Shown here piece after piece: positions 1 through 8,857 of a stretch of DNA of 64,000 bases. The notes beneath the pieces are model-generated. The model searched no databases. It saw nothing but the letters and a program-made list of their open reading frames with translations, and had not been told where the DNA came from. Within the stretch, counting starts at the first letter, position 1. Every line of letters begins with the position of its first letter. The DNA comes from Dongia_A sp035695765 (GTDB taxonomy: Bacteria; Pseudomonadota; Alphaproteobacteria; Dongiales; Dongiaceae), in assembly GCA_035695765.1 (NCBI GenBank), contig DASRRI010000134.1, positions 1-64,000 on the forward strand, given 5' to 3'. The translations under genes and the position numbers were made by a program.

Positions 1-2
1 CT

Positions 3-140
3 TCCGATCACCGCGCCGATCAGCTGCCGGTCTGGCTACACCGCTACAACTGGCACCGACCTCATGGTAGCTTGCAAAGCAGAATACCTATCAGCCGTCT
101 CGGTCTGACCGGGAACAACCTGTTGAGCCTCCACAGCTAG
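3..140 (+). mobile_element. C-terminal end of an IS481-type transposase (partial, cut by window edge)
   Basis: The last 45 residues of a reading frame are visible, entering from the left edge and ending in TAG. The tail has the typical end of the IS481 DDE integrase core: RYNWHRPHGSL followed by PISRLG and NNLL. In this family the RYN..RPH segment follows the catalytic Glu, which lies outside the window. No terminal inverted repeat is obvious just after the stop, and the next small gene starts only 4 bases later, so the right end of the element may be lost. Whether the transposase is intact upstream cannot be judged. Confidence 0.75.
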
Positions 141-144
141 GGCG

Positions 145-324
145 ATGCCGGAGCGCAAGAAGATCAGGAATTATCGCGAGACGCTGCACGAGATGGCGAA
201 GCCGCAGAATAAGGAGCAGCGGAAGAGCCTGGAAGGCAAGGCAGCCAAGCTCGGCACCGAAATCTATGGCGAGGAGCGCAAGGGCAAGCCGAAAACCAAG
301 ACCGGCAGCAAGCCGCGCCGCTAG
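145..324 (+). CDS. Small Lys/Arg-rich hypothetical protein (59 aa)
   Basis: A 59-residue frame starting ATG four bases after the transposase stop. It is very basic: PERKKIRN near the start, and a tail rich in Lys, Gly and Arg (GKPKTKTGSKPRR). The middle looks helical (RETLHEMAKPQNKEQRKSLEGKAAKLG is amphipathic and charged). There is no signal peptide or membrane segment. I do not recognise a family. The ribosome-binding site is weak (AGGGCG). It resembles its neighbour at 393 only in being small and Lys-rich. It could be a nucleic-acid-binding accessory protein or a chance frame. Confidence 0.4.
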   Translation: MPERKKIRNYRETLHEMAKPQNKEQRKSLEGKAAKLGTEIYGEERKGKPKTKTGSKPRR

Positions 325-392
325 AGCATTGGCGGCCGCCCCTTGGTGGTTTATGCTTGCGGTGCAGGTTTCAACCACGCCAGGAGCAAGCG

Positions 393-536
393 ATGCCCAA
401 GGGTCAGCAGCACGGCCGTGAAAAGAAGAAGCCGAAAAAGGACAAAGGCTCGAAGTCTCAATCCACTTACGCGTCCGAATATGGCAAGCATCAGCCGAGC
501 CATATCGTGGAACCCGCCCCCGGCAAGAAGCAGTAG
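393..536 (+). CDS. Small Lys-rich hypothetical protein (47 aa)
   Basis: A 47-residue frame with a good Shine-Dalgarno (AGGAG, six bases before ATG). The N-terminal half is highly basic (REKKKPKKDKG), the second half is polar (SQSTYASEYGKHQPSH) and it ends in a Pro/Lys tail. No membrane segment or export signal. Its good ribosome-binding site makes it more believable than the gene before it. The stop is 10 bases from the convergent HlyIII gene. Function unknown; the composition suggests a disordered, nucleic-acid-associated protein. Confidence 0.5.
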   Translation: MPKGQQHGREKKKPKKDKGSKSQSTYASEYGKHQPSHIVEPAPGKKQ

Positions 537-546
537 CAGCTCGGCG

Positions 547-1218
547 TCAGGCGGTGCCCGTCAGCACGATGCCATTGACGACGGCGGCAAAATGGACCGA
601 TGCCGCCGCCAGGACGAAGGCGTGCCAGATCGCGTTCTGGAATGGCAGCCGCTGCCAGACGTGGAACAAGACTCCGGTCATGTAGAGCAGGCCGCCGAGG
701 AAGATCAGCCCCAGGGTCTGCCAGCCCAGTGACTGGAACAACGGATCGATGGCGATGATACCGATCCAGCCCAGCAACAGATAGGGCGCGGCCGAGGCGT
801 AGCGCAGGTCGCAGCGCCGGCACAGCTTCACCACCACGCCAATGCCGGCGACCGACCAGACCGCACTGGTGAGGCCCCAGCTCCAGGCTCCGTCCAGCCG
901 CAGCACGGTGAATGGGGTATAGCTGCCGGCGATCATCACGAAGATCGCCGCGTGGTCGCAGCGCTGGAGGAAGGCGCGCCAGGGGCTGGTGCGCGCGAGG
1001 TTGTAAATGGCGGAACAGCAGAACATGGCGACCATGCCGAAGGCGTAGATCAGCAGGGCGCCTAGTTCGAGCCAGTCGCCGCGCGCCGCGATCAGCGCCA
1101 CCAGGGTCGCGCCGCCGATCGAACCGCCGGCGATGCCAAGGATGTGGATGATGCAGTCGGCGGCCAGCTCCCGGCGGCTGGGATGATGCGCTGCAATGAC
1201 GGAAGCGGTCGAAATCAT
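547..1218 (-). CDS. Hemolysin III / PAQR-like membrane protein (YqfA family)
   Basis: A 223-residue protein with about seven hydrophobic segments, matching the HlyIII/YqfA branch of the PAQR superfamily. The second family motif is clear (CDHAAIFVMIAGSYTPF, around residues 88-103) and so is the third (WHAFVLAAASVHF, H199 and H209). The first motif, usually S-x-x-x-H, reads SAIYN here (residues 69-73), so one of the expected metal-binding His residues is Asn in this copy. I chose ATG at 1218 because a GGGGCCGAGG purine stretch precedes it; a longer upstream reading is unlikely. Known relatives are integral inner-membrane proteins of poorly defined role (fatty-acid or membrane homeostasis has been proposed). 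Confidence 0.85.
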   Translation of the reverse strand: MISTASVIAAHHPSRRELAADCIIHILGIAGGSIGGATLVALIAARGDWLELGALLIYAFGMVAMFCCSAIYNLARTSPWRAFLQRCDHAAIFVMIAGSYTPFTVLRLDGAWSWGLTSAVWSVAGIGVVVKLCRRCDLRYASAAPYLLLGWIGIIAIDPLFQSLGWQTLGLIFLGGLLYMTGVLFHVWQRLPFQNAIWHAFVLAAASVHFAAVVNGIVLTGTA

Positions 1219-1631
1219 GCCTCGGCCCCTTTCACGCCGGTAGTATGCGCGCAACCTGTCAATAACCGTGCATGCGCGGACGCATGAATAACAATGCGCC
1301 ACCGTGGCAAAGGTTGCGCCGCAGGCATTTCAGCAGCCTTGCACGCCACGCAATCGTGCAGCGCGCACTCGGCAGATCGGCGCAGGCTGGCGCGTGCGAT
1401 CGACGGGCGCGGCCAATGCCGCGCCGCAGCGAAGGTGCCGGGCGGCATCTCTGGGGAATCTCTGGGCGGGATACGGCTCCCGCCAAAATGCCCCTGTGCC
1501 TCCCGCGCGGGCGCATGATAAATTCGGATCGTTGGCCGCTCGCCTCACCTGCAATCCGGGACAATGTGCAAGCGTGGTCGCGAGGTCCGGGCCTTGCTCA
1601 CAGGATGCAATAATAGAAAAGCGAGGACATC
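1219..1631. other. 413-base gap without a convincing gene; one stem-loop
   Basis: The frames here are short, Arg-rich and lack ribosome-binding sites, so I read them as noise. One clear stem-loop lies at 1465-1484 (GGCGGGA, 6-base loop, TCCCGCC) but it lacks a T-run. A weaker inverted repeat CATGCG/CGCATG lies near 1270-1286. The region is the divergent spacer between the HlyIII gene and a small lipoprotein gene and should hold both promoters. Confidence 0.4.
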
Positions 1632-1820
1632 ATGGAGCGCACTTTGAAACGCGTCTGCACCGGCGCCCTCCTGGGCGCGGCCCTCTTGCTGGTTGCGGGT
1701 TGCGCAACGCACACCGCGCAATGCAAGGGCGGCTATCCGGATGGTGGCGGGGTCTCGAACATGAGCCCCTATTCGCCGAATGCCGGCAGCCACACGCCCG
1801 ATTGCGAAGGCAAGTACTAG
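1632..1820 (+). CDS. Small outer-envelope lipoprotein (62 aa)
   Basis: The protein has a basic N-terminus, a hydrophobic stretch (residues 10-22) and a lipobox (V21-A22-G23-C24), so it should be lipidated at Cys24 and anchored in the envelope. The mature part is only about 39 residues, rich in Gly, Ser and Pro, and has two further Cys residues (near 31 and 58) that could pair. GAGGA lies five bases before the ATG. No family recognised. It stands alone, followed by a possible terminator hairpin. Confidence 0.7.
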   Translation: MERTLKRVCTGALLGAALLLVAGCATHTAQCKGGYPDGGGVSNMSPYSPNAGSHTPDCEGKY

Positions 1821-1862
1821 GAGTTGGCCCCGCGGCGCGTTCGTGGGGATAGTGCATCATGC

Positions 1863-1904
1863 GGGCTTGCCTTCCCGATCCGACCGGATGGTGGAGGCAA
1901 GCCC
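1863..1904 (+). terminator. Stem-loop after the small lipoprotein gene
   Basis: GGGCTTGCC-T-TCC pairs with GGAGGCAAGCCC (one bulged T, about 17-base loop). A moderately T-rich stretch (AATCTTGTT) follows. It could end transcription of the lipoprotein gene, but the loop is long and the T-run poor, so this is tentative. Confidence 0.35.
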
Positions 1905-2000
1905 CAATCTTGTTATGCAGCGCCACCTTGGCTGGGTGGGAGGCGCGCTCCATATGAAACTTGAGACGCCGATATCATGATAGTTCGAAAGGAACGCAGC

Positions 2001-2363
2001 ATGAAACTCGCCAGCGCCGACCATCCCATCACGATCACCCCCACCAAGGGGCGGGTCCAGGTCAAGTTCGGCGGTCAGGTCATCGCCGACACGACTCGAG
2101 CCGTGACGCTGCAGGAAGCCACCTATCCCCCGGTGCAATACATTCCGCGCGAAGATGCCAAGATGGCGCTCTTCCGGCCGACCGAACACAAGACGCATTG
2201 CCCCTACAAGGGCGATGCCTCCTATTTCAGCTTGCAGGCCGGCGACAAGCGCGCCGAGAATGCGGTGTGGAGCTATGTGGAACCCTATCCGGCGATGAAA
2301 GAGATCACCGGCCATCTCGCTTTCTATCCGGACCGGGTGGATTCGATCGAAATAGGGCAGTAG
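2001..2363 (+). CDS. DUF427 family protein
   Basis: A 120-residue soluble protein matching the DUF427 family: a compact beta-rich domain with ATYPPVQYIPRED, then THCPYKG-ASYFSL, then AVWSYVEPYPAMKEI and a closing AFYPDRVDSIE. These blocks are the conserved core. The start at 2001 is set by GAAAGGA nine bases upstream; an in-frame ATG at 1977 would add eight residues and lacks such a site. Biochemical role of the family is unknown. It lies upstream of an ABC exporter but 95 bases away, so co-transcription is possible, not shown. Confidence 0.85.
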   Translation: MKLASADHPITITPTKGRVQVKFGGQVIADTTRAVTLQEATYPPVQYIPREDAKMALFRPTEHKTHCPYKGDASYFSLQAGDKRAENAVWSYVEPYPAMKEITGHLAFYPDRVDSIEIGQ

Positions 2364-2458
2364 GCTGCCAAAAGTTCCAGCGGAGTCGGGGGCTGCCGCT
2401 CCCGCGCCTGATCGCCGCGCGATCCGGCATATTTGTATCCGGACGATTGCCCCAGATC

Positions 2459-4324
2459 ATGCCCGTATTCCGATTCTTCGAAGGCTTGCTGGAACCGACG
2501 GCGCTGCCGACGGAGAAAACGCCCCCAGGGGGCCTGGCTGCATTCTACTGGCACTATGCGCGGCAGGCGCGCTGGCTCGTCGGGGCCCTGTTCTGCGCGG
2601 GGTTCCTGGTAGCAGTCCTCGATTCCACCATCCCGGTCTTCATCGGCCGCGTGGTCGGCCTGGTCGCCTCCAGCGCGCCGGATCAGCTGTGGCAGAAGGA
2701 ATGGCCGGTGCTGATCGGTATGGCGGTGGTGCTGCTGATCGGGCGGCCGCTGGCGCTGCTGGCGCAGAACCTCATCACCAACCAGGCGATCGTTCCCGGC
2801 CTCACCAATCTCATCCGCTGGCAGAGCCACTGGCACGTGGTGCGGCAGAGCTGGAGCTTCTTCCAGAACGATTTTGCCGGGCGCATCGCCAACCGCGTGA
2901 TGCAGACCGGCCCGGCACTGCGCGAAAGCGTAGTCGCCGCCACCAATGCGGTCTGGTACATCGTCGTGTATGGCAGCAGCGCTATCGTGCTGACCGCCAC
3001 CAGCGATCCCAGGCTCTGCATCCCGATCGCGCTGTGGTTCTGCTCCTACATCGTGTTCCTGCGCGTGTTCGTGCCGCGCCTGCGCGAGCGCTCGCGTGAG
3101 ATGTCGGAGGTGCGCTCGGCTTTGACCGGCCGGGTGGTGGACAGCTACACCAACATCCAGACCGTCAAGCTGTTCGCGCGGCCGCGCGATGAGGATGCAG
3201 TCGTGCGCGAGTCGGTCGACGAGCACACTCTATCCTTTCACAAGCAGCAGCGCGTCATCACGCTGTTCGGCCTCAGCCTCGCGACACTCAACGCGATGAT
3301 GGTGGTGGGAACGGGCGGCATGGCGGTGTGGCTGTGGATGCAGGGCGCGATCGGCGTCGGGACCGTCGCGATGGCGTTGCCGCTTACCTGGCAGATCGCC
3401 AACATGGCTGGCTGGATAGCGCAGAACGTGACCAACATCTTCGAGAATGTCGGCGTGGTGCAGGAAGGCATGCGCTCGATCGCCGTGCCACGGCAGATGC
3501 CCGACAAGCCCGGCGCCGTTACGCTTCGAATCGACAAGGGCCAGGTCAAGTTCGAGAACGTGCATTTCGGCTACGGGACGGAGCGCGGCGTCCTGCACGG
3601 CGTCGACCTCACCATCGCGCCAGGGCAGCGCATCGGCCTCATCGGTCCGTCGGGCGCCGGCAAATCCACGCTCGTCAACCTGCTGCTGCGCTTCTATGAG
3701 CTGGAGGCTGGGCGCATCCTGATCGACGGGCAGGACATCGCCGGCGTCACGCAGGAGAGCCTGCGCGCCAGGATCGCGATGGTCACGCAGGATACCTCGC
3801 TGCTGCACCGCTCGATCCTCGACAACATCCGCTATGGCCGCCCCGAAGCGAGCGTCGCCGAAGTGCGCGCGGCTGCGGCGCGCGCCCATGCCCTCGACTT
3901 CATCGAGGGGCTGGAGGATTGGGTGGGCCGCCGCGGCTTTGATGCGCATGTCGGCGAACGCGGCGTGAAGCTGTCCGGCGGACAGCGTCAGCGCGTCGCG
4001 ATCGCGCGCGTGATCTTGAAGGACGCGCCGATCCTGGTGCTGGACGAGGCGACGGCCGCGCTCGATTCAGAAGTGGAGGCGGCGATCCAGGAGCAGCTGG
4101 AAGGGCTGATGCGCGGGCGCACCGTCATCGCCATTGCGCATCGCCTTTCCACCATCGCTCGGATGGACCGGCTGGTGGTGCTGGACCAGGGCCGCATCGT
4201 GGAGACCGGTGCGCATCACGAATTGCTGGCGCGGCGCGGCACCTATTGGCGGCTGTGGCAGCGCCAGTCCGGCGGCTTCCTGCAGGAGGAGATGCGCGAG
4301 CTCGACCGCGCGATGGGCGATTGA
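2459..4324 (+). CDS. ABC exporter, fused permease and ATPase (multidrug/lipid type)
   Basis: A 621-residue half-transporter expected to work as a homodimer in the inner membrane. The N-terminal half holds about six membrane segments (ABC type-1 exporter fold). The ATPase follows with Walker A GPSGAGKS (396-403), signature LSGGQRQR (505-512), Walker B ILVLDEATAALD (525-536) and the switch His in AHRLS (H561). Length and layout match MsbA/LmrA-like proteins. The frame stays open upstream of 2459 but that part overlaps the DUF427 gene, so I chose this ATG; its ribosome-binding site is weak. The substrate cannot be told from sequence. Confidence 0.9.
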   Translation: MPVFRFFEGLLEPTALPTEKTPPGGLAAFYWHYARQARWLVGALFCAGFLVAVLDSTIPVFIGRVVGLVASSAPDQLWQKEWPVLIGMAVVLLIGRPLALLAQNLITNQAIVPGLTNLIRWQSHWHVVRQSWSFFQNDFAGRIANRVMQTGPALRESVVAATNAVWYIVVYGSSAIVLTATSDPRLCIPIALWFCSYIVFLRVFVPRLRERSREMSEVRSALTGRVVDSYTNIQTVKLFARPRDEDAVVRESVDEHTLSFHKQQRVITLFGLSLATLNAMMVVGTGGMAVWLWMQGAIGVGTVAMALPLTWQIANMAGWIAQNVTNIFENVGVVQEGMRSIAVPRQMPDKPGAVTLRIDKGQVKFENVHFGYGTERGVLHGVDLTIAPGQRIGLIGPSGAGKSTLVNLLLRFYELEAGRILIDGQDIAGVTQESLRARIAMVTQDTSLLHRSILDNIRYGRPEASVAEVRAAAARAHALDFIEGLEDWVGRRGFDAHVGERGVKLSGGQRQRVAIARVILKDAPILVLDEATAALDSEVEAAIQEQLEGLMRGRTVIAIAHRLSTIARMDRLVVLDQGRIVETGAHHELLARRGTYWRLWQRQSGGFLQEEMRELDRAMGD

Positions 4325-4355
4325 CAGCGGGCGCCGGCTATAGCCAAGTCGCTCG

Positions 4356-5792
4356 GTGGCAGATCAGGACTTCCTCGCACATCTTGAACCCATAGGCGCG
4401 GTTCTCGGGCCGCTGCTGCACGTGCTGCTGGCCGGCAGCGTCACCGTGCACGTGCTGGAGCGCAAGCGCGACGTCGCGGCGTCGATTGCCTGGATCGGCC
4501 TGGCCTGGCTCTCGCCCATCATCGGCAGCGCGCTCTATCTGCTGTTCGGCGTCAACCGGGTGCAGCGCCGCGCCTTTCGCGCCGGGCGGCGGCATGGCAC
4601 GGCCTGGATGGGAGAAGATCCCGCCACCTTCCTCAATCCGCGCCATGACCATTTCGCGCCGCTCGAGCGTGCGATCGGCGTGCTGACCGGTCGTCCGCCC
4701 AGGCTCGGCAACAACGTGCAGATGCTGCGCAACGGCGATGAAGCCTATCCGCTGATGCTGGAGGCGATCGCTTCGGCGAAGGTCAGCATCGCGTTCTCCA
4801 ACTACATCTTCGAGGCCGATGCCGCGGGCGGACAATTCATCGCGGCCCTGACGGCGGCCAAGGCGCGCGGGGTCGAGGTCCGGGTCATCGTCGATGGCAT
4901 CGGCAGTGGCTATTGGTTCTCCCCCGTCTATCAGAAATTGACCCGCGCGGGCATCCCGGTCGCACGCTTCATGCATACCTGGGTGCCGTGGCGCATGGCA
5001 TTCCTCAACCTGCGCAGCCACAAGAAGATCCTGGTGGCGGACGGCATGCGCGCTTTCATCGGCGGACTCAATATCAGCAATGCAAACCTGCTGGCGTCGA
5101 CCCCGCCCGATCCGGTGCGCGACATGCATTTCGCCGTCACCGGCCCGGTGGTGGCGCAGATCACCGAAGCCTTTGCGGCGGATTGGTATTTCTGCACCGG
5201 AGAGCGGCTGAAGGGCGAGTCCTGGATGCCGGCGCTGGCGGAAACCGGAACCGCAGCGGCGCGCATCATCACGTCCGGCCCCGACCAGGACATCTATAAG
5301 ATCGAGTTCGCCATGCTGCAGGCGATTGGCTGCGCGCAGCATTCGATCAAGATCCTGACGCCCTATTTCCTGCCCGATGAAAGGCTGATGACCGCTCTGG
5401 TACTGGCGGCGATGGCGGGCGTCGCGGTCGATCTGGTGATTCCCGAATGCTGCGATCATCCGATGATGGACTGGGCAATGCGCGCCCACATCGCGCCGCT
5501 GCTACGCGCGGGCGGGCGTGTGTGGCGCGCGCCGCTGCCGTTCGAGCATTCCAAGCTGTTCGTGATCGATGACGGCTGGTCGCTGATCGGCAGCGCCAAT
5601 TGGGACATGCGCAGCCTGCGCCTCAATTTCGAGCTCAATATGGAAGTGTGCTGCCCGCAATTCGGGGCGCTGGTCGCCGGTGCGATCGAACGGCGGCAGG
5701 CGAACCCCCTTACTCTGGCAGAGCTGCGCGCGCGGCCGCTCGCCGAGCAATTGCGTGACAGTGCAGTGAGGTTATTGCTGCCATATCTGTGA
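4356..5792 (+). CDS. cls: Cardiolipin synthase (phospholipase D family)
   Basis: A 478-residue protein with two N-terminal membrane segments (about 12-32 and 42-65, the PLDc_N region) followed by two phospholipase D catalytic motifs: H222-x-K224-x4-D229 and H398-x-K400-x4-D405, the latter followed by GSANWDMRS. This is the bacterial cardiolipin synthase layout, joining two phosphatidylglycerols into cardiolipin plus glycerol at the inner membrane. The start is GTG, 31 bases after the ABC exporter stop, with no clear Shine-Dalgarno; no better start exists before the first membrane segment. Likely co-transcribed with the exporter. Confidence 0.9.
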   Translation: MADQDFLAHLEPIGAVLGPLLHVLLAGSVTVHVLERKRDVAASIAWIGLAWLSPIIGSALYLLFGVNRVQRRAFRAGRRHGTAWMGEDPATFLNPRHDHFAPLERAIGVLTGRPPRLGNNVQMLRNGDEAYPLMLEAIASAKVSIAFSNYIFEADAAGGQFIAALTAAKARGVEVRVIVDGIGSGYWFSPVYQKLTRAGIPVARFMHTWVPWRMAFLNLRSHKKILVADGMRAFIGGLNISNANLLASTPPDPVRDMHFAVTGPVVAQITEAFAADWYFCTGERLKGESWMPALAETGTAAARIITSGPDQDIYKIEFAMLQAIGCAQHSIKILTPYFLPDERLMTALVLAAMAGVAVDLVIPECCDHPMMDWAMRAHIAPLLRAGGRVWRAPLPFEHSKLFVIDDGWSLIGSANWDMRSLRLNFELNMEVCCPQFGALVAGAIERRQANPLTLAELRARPLAEQLRDSAVRLLLPYL

Positions 5793-5893
5793 GCGATCTG
5801 TGACCTCTCGTGATCGGGAACGAGATTATGCCGCAACTGTTTCCGTACCCGGGCCAATCTATGTTAGGCGTGGCGGACAGGAATGGAGTAGTC

Positions 5894-8272
5894 ATGAGTT
5901 CGGGCGAGAGGGCCAAACCGCCAGCGGCTTACCAAGAACGCAATCCTTTTGATATTTCCCGCCGGTCGTCGACGGAGGTAGCAACGGAGATTGCGCAGCG
6001 CATGGCCGCCTGGAAACAGGCGCGCGGCCGTTCTTATGCCACGCCCTCCGCTGCGCCGGCTGCGGACGCGAAGCGCCCGCCAATCGCTGCTCCCGTCCAG
6101 CCGACGCGCCTGCCGAAATCTACGGAACCGCGCGCCGACACACCACAGCCACCAATCGCGCCACAACCGCGCCAGACCGACACATCACCACCGCCACAGC
6201 CAGCGGCGGCGGCTGGAGCGGGCGGCACCAGCGGGCGCGCACCACTCTTCGCGGCGGTCCAGCGCGCCATGCCGCCAGCGCCGAGTCCAAGGCGACCGGT
6301 GGCGCCTGCCGGATCGCAAGCGGTCGATGCGCCTAAGACGCCAGAGGTCAAAGCGTTCGAGCCAGCATCTCCACAGGATGCGGAACGTCCCCGCGAAGAC
6401 GTGAAGCCCGCAGCTGCGATCGAAGCGCCGGGCAATGCGACGTCGATTGACGAGGCGCTGGGCACCGGCGCCGCCCTACCGGAAACGCTCGCCGCGGAAG
6501 ATGACGAAGCTGTCGCCCAAACTATCGACGCATCGCCGGCCGAGTTTCCCAATACCGAGCCCGCAGCACCTGCAGCGGCCTTGCCTGAAGCGATCGACAG
6601 CGAACCTGAACCGAACAAGCCATCCGGAATCGACGCGCCGATCGATGCTTCATCGATCGCGGCGCCCGAGCCCGAACGCGTGGCCCCTGGGACATCGGAC
6701 ATTGTGCGACCGGATGACGAAGCTCTTCCGATCGGAACGCATGGAACCGATGAGCTGGTCGTCAGCGCGCCGGCCACGGAGGCGCCGGAGACGGTGCCCG
6801 CTGCGCTGATCAGGAAAGCGCGTGAGATCAAGACTCGTTGGATGAAAGCCCACGAAGAGGATGCGCCAGCCATCGACGCGCAGGCCGTGGAAAAGCAAGC
6901 GTTGGATCCAGCCATGCCGGCAGGTCCACCGGTCGAATCGAACGAGGTCGAAACGCCGAGCAATGATGCGCCAGGTGCGGAGACCGCTCACGATGAGCGC
7001 CTCGTGGCGGAGAGCGCATCGGTTGAGGCGACTCCTGCCGAGGCGGACGCAGGCAACGTGCCGCATCGCGATGCGCCGATTGCGGAGGTAGCTCGAGACA
7101 CCCCTGCAGCGGCGCCGACGCTCACGGCTCACGATATCGAACTCCACCGGATCGAAGCAGGCGAGATCGACGCGCCCGGGGCCGAACTTGCTGAGCCGGC
7201 AAAGCCGGACGTCGATGCCGTTGAACGCAGAGAGCCGACCTTTGATTGGCCGGTTGCGGACAAGCGGGCGACCGAGGCGCCAGCGCCGGCATCGGCAGTC
7301 GAGACGCGTGCTCCTGCACGGAAGATCGAGTTGCCGAGCATGCAGACCCGCATCGAAACTCGGCGCATCGATGTCTTGCGCGCGGATCCGCAGATGGCGG
7401 TGCGGCGCCCGATCTTCCCCCATATCGAGCCGGACGAATGGGACCAGCCCGTGATTCCCATTCGCACCAGCCGGCAGCAGCGCAGCGGGGCAGGCTGGGC
7501 CATCGGCCTTGGCTCCCTGCTGCTGGTCGCCGGCATCACGGCGCCGGCGGCGATCTGGCAGGGCCGCCAGCAAGCGCCGGATGATCAGAACCTCGCGATG
7601 CTGAGTCCGGCGCCGGCTCCCAGGCCAGCGGCGCAGCCAGCGGCACAGAGTGGCTCGCCCGGGGCACAGCCGCAGCAGACCGCGCCAGCACCGGCGGCGC
7701 CAGCACCGGCGGCGCCAGTCGCCCAAGCGCCAAAGGCACCGGAAGCCGAGGCGCCCGCCGGACAAGAGCCCGCGGCGCAGGAGCCAGCCGCGCAGGACAA
7801 GTCCGCGCAACAGCCGACGCTGAGCGCAGTACGGGATGGCGGCGACGTAAATGACGCTCCGGTCACCACACCGCCACCGCCGTCATCGTCGGAGCATGTC
7901 CTTGTTGCGCCGAGCAATGCGACGCCGCAGCCGGTCGCTGTGCCGGGCAAGGACCCAGTTTTTCCACCGGTGGCGCGCCCCTTCGTGCCGGATCAGCAGC
8001 CGCCGTCGACACATTTCCTTCAACCCCCGCCGGGTGCGGCGGTTGGAAATGGCACTGCATCCGCTTCGATTGCGCTGAAGCCAAGCCTGATCGCTCAGCT
8101 GAAGCCGAAAGTCAGCGCCACAAGCGCGAAACCCGTCCGCAACACACAACAAAGAGTGGCCCGCCGCTCCTGGAGCCCGGACCCGCGGAACCTGGATCAG
8201 ATGTTCCAGACCCTGATCGACACCCTCTCCGACGGCACGCCGAAGCCCGTGCCGCCGTCGAATCGCAAGTGA
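5894..8272 (+). CDS. Large Ala/Pro/Glu-rich single-pass membrane protein of unknown function
   Basis: A 792-residue protein dominated by Ala, Pro, Glu and Asp, probably mostly disordered. The first 530 residues are acidic and low in complexity. One membrane segment lies near residues 533-555 (WAIGLGSLLLVAGITAPAAI). The last 235 residues are again Ala/Pro/Gln-rich and end in a basic region (KPVRNTQQRVARRSW). A short conserved-looking block near the N-terminus (NPFDISRRSSTEVATEIAQR) may be a real domain. ATG at 5894 has GGAG six bases upstream, so I prefer it to the ATG at 5810. No family recognised. It could be a tethered scaffold across the envelope. Confidence 0.7.
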   Translation: MSSGERAKPPAAYQERNPFDISRRSSTEVATEIAQRMAAWKQARGRSYATPSAAPAADAKRPPIAAPVQPTRLPKSTEPRADTPQPPIAPQPRQTDTSPPPQPAAAAGAGGTSGRAPLFAAVQRAMPPAPSPRRPVAPAGSQAVDAPKTPEVKAFEPASPQDAERPREDVKPAAAIEAPGNATSIDEALGTGAALPETLAAEDDEAVAQTIDASPAEFPNTEPAAPAAALPEAIDSEPEPNKPSGIDAPIDASSIAAPEPERVAPGTSDIVRPDDEALPIGTHGTDELVVSAPATEAPETVPAALIRKAREIKTRWMKAHEEDAPAIDAQAVEKQALDPAMPAGPPVESNEVETPSNDAPGAETAHDERLVAESASVEATPAEADAGNVPHRDAPIAEVARDTPAAAPTLTAHDIELHRIEAGEIDAPGAELAEPAKPDVDAVERREPTFDWPVADKRATEAPAPASAVETRAPARKIELPSMQTRIETRRIDVLRADPQMAVRRPIFPHIEPDEWDQPVIPIRTSRQQRSGAGWAIGLGSLLLVAGITAPAAIWQGRQQAPDDQNLAMLSPAPAPRPAAQPAAQSGSPGAQPQQTAPAPAAPAPAAPVAQAPKAPEAEAPAGQEPAAQEPAAQDKSAQQPTLSAVRDGGDVNDAPVTTPPPPSSSEHVLVAPSNATPQPVAVPGKDPVFPPVARPFVPDQQPPSTHFLQPPPGAAVGNGTASASIALKPSLIAQLKPKVSATSAKPVRNTQQRVARRSWSPDPRNLDQMFQTLIDTLSDGTPKPVPPSNRK

Positions 8273-8274
8273 GC

Positions 8275-8289
8275 GCGGAATCCGCGCAC
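8275..8289. terminator. Short stem-loop between convergent genes
   Basis: GCGCGG-AAT-CCGCGC, a perfect 6-bp stem with a 3-base loop, sits directly between the stops of two convergent genes. It has no T-run, so a terminating role is only a guess. Confidence 0.3.
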
Positions 8290-8294
8290 CATGT

Positions 8295-8735
8295 TTACTG
8301 CACGCCGATCTGCGACTTAGCCTTGCTAACTTCGTTCATGCAGGCCGTTTCGTCGCCGGACTGGTCGAACTGGCGGGCACGTTCCAGCGATTGGAGCGCC
8401 TGTGCCGTGCCGGCCGGCGTGCCGAACTGGCCCGCCGCACTGGCCTCTGAATCCGTTGGCGCGCCTTGGTTCTGGCTGAGCACGTCTTCCGACGAGGCCG
8501 CCTTGCCTTCGGTCTCCTTGTTCATTGCGCCGGTCGGCGGATGGAGCTTACCCGTTTCAACAATTGTCCCAGTTGATCCTGGTGCACCGGCGGCGGTCGG
8601 ACCCATGCCGGCGTCGCTGCTGGACAGTTGTTTCTGGAGCGTACCGATCTCAGTGGTGCAGGTTCCGGCGCTGGCTGCGGTCACGGTGAGCACAAGGCCG
8701 GCTGCTGTGCTGAGCACGAGCAAAGTTTTGATCAT
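8295..8735 (-). CDS. Exported two-Cys protein, paralog 1 of 3 (146 aa)
   Basis: A signal peptide (about residues 1-23, ending TAASA) is followed by GTCTTEIGTLQKQL, with the first Cys at 26. A Gly/Ser/Thr/Ala-rich linker of roughly 100 residues follows, and the C-terminal block is LERARQFDQSGDETACMNEV then AKSQIG, with Cys132 exactly 15 residues from the end. The same two blocks occur in the proteins at 10612-11385 and 13932-14477. The two Cys residues could form a disulfide in the periplasm. AAAGGAGG lies six bases before ATG. Function unknown. Confidence 0.8.
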   Translation of the reverse strand: MIKTLLVLSTAAGLVLTVTAASAGTCTTEIGTLQKQLSSSDAGMGPTAAGAPGSTGTIVETGKLHPPTGAMNKETEGKAASSEDVLSQNQGAPTDSEASAAGQFGTPAGTAQALQSLERARQFDQSGDETACMNEVSKAKSQIGVQ

Positions 8736-8857
8736 GGCGATCCTCCTTTATCGCGCGCCGTTTTCAGCCGGCAATTCCCACGCCAGCGCGGCGAGCGTAG
8801 GTTAGCTCTACTTTCAACAGCCGGCGGCCATGTCCGTTCGGTCAAACTGGGGTAGCT

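Noticed and set aside
2364..2458. Upstream extension of the ABC exporter frame to 1961
   Set aside because: The extension overlaps the DUF427 gene in another frame and has non-protein-like composition, so the ATG at 2459 is preferred.
6034..7810. Two long minus-strand frames opposite the Ala/Pro-rich gene
   Set aside because: One is Ser/Ala/Gly-rich, the other Arg/Leu-rich; both follow from the repeated codons of the plus-strand gene. The plus frame has the ribosome-binding site and the membrane segment.
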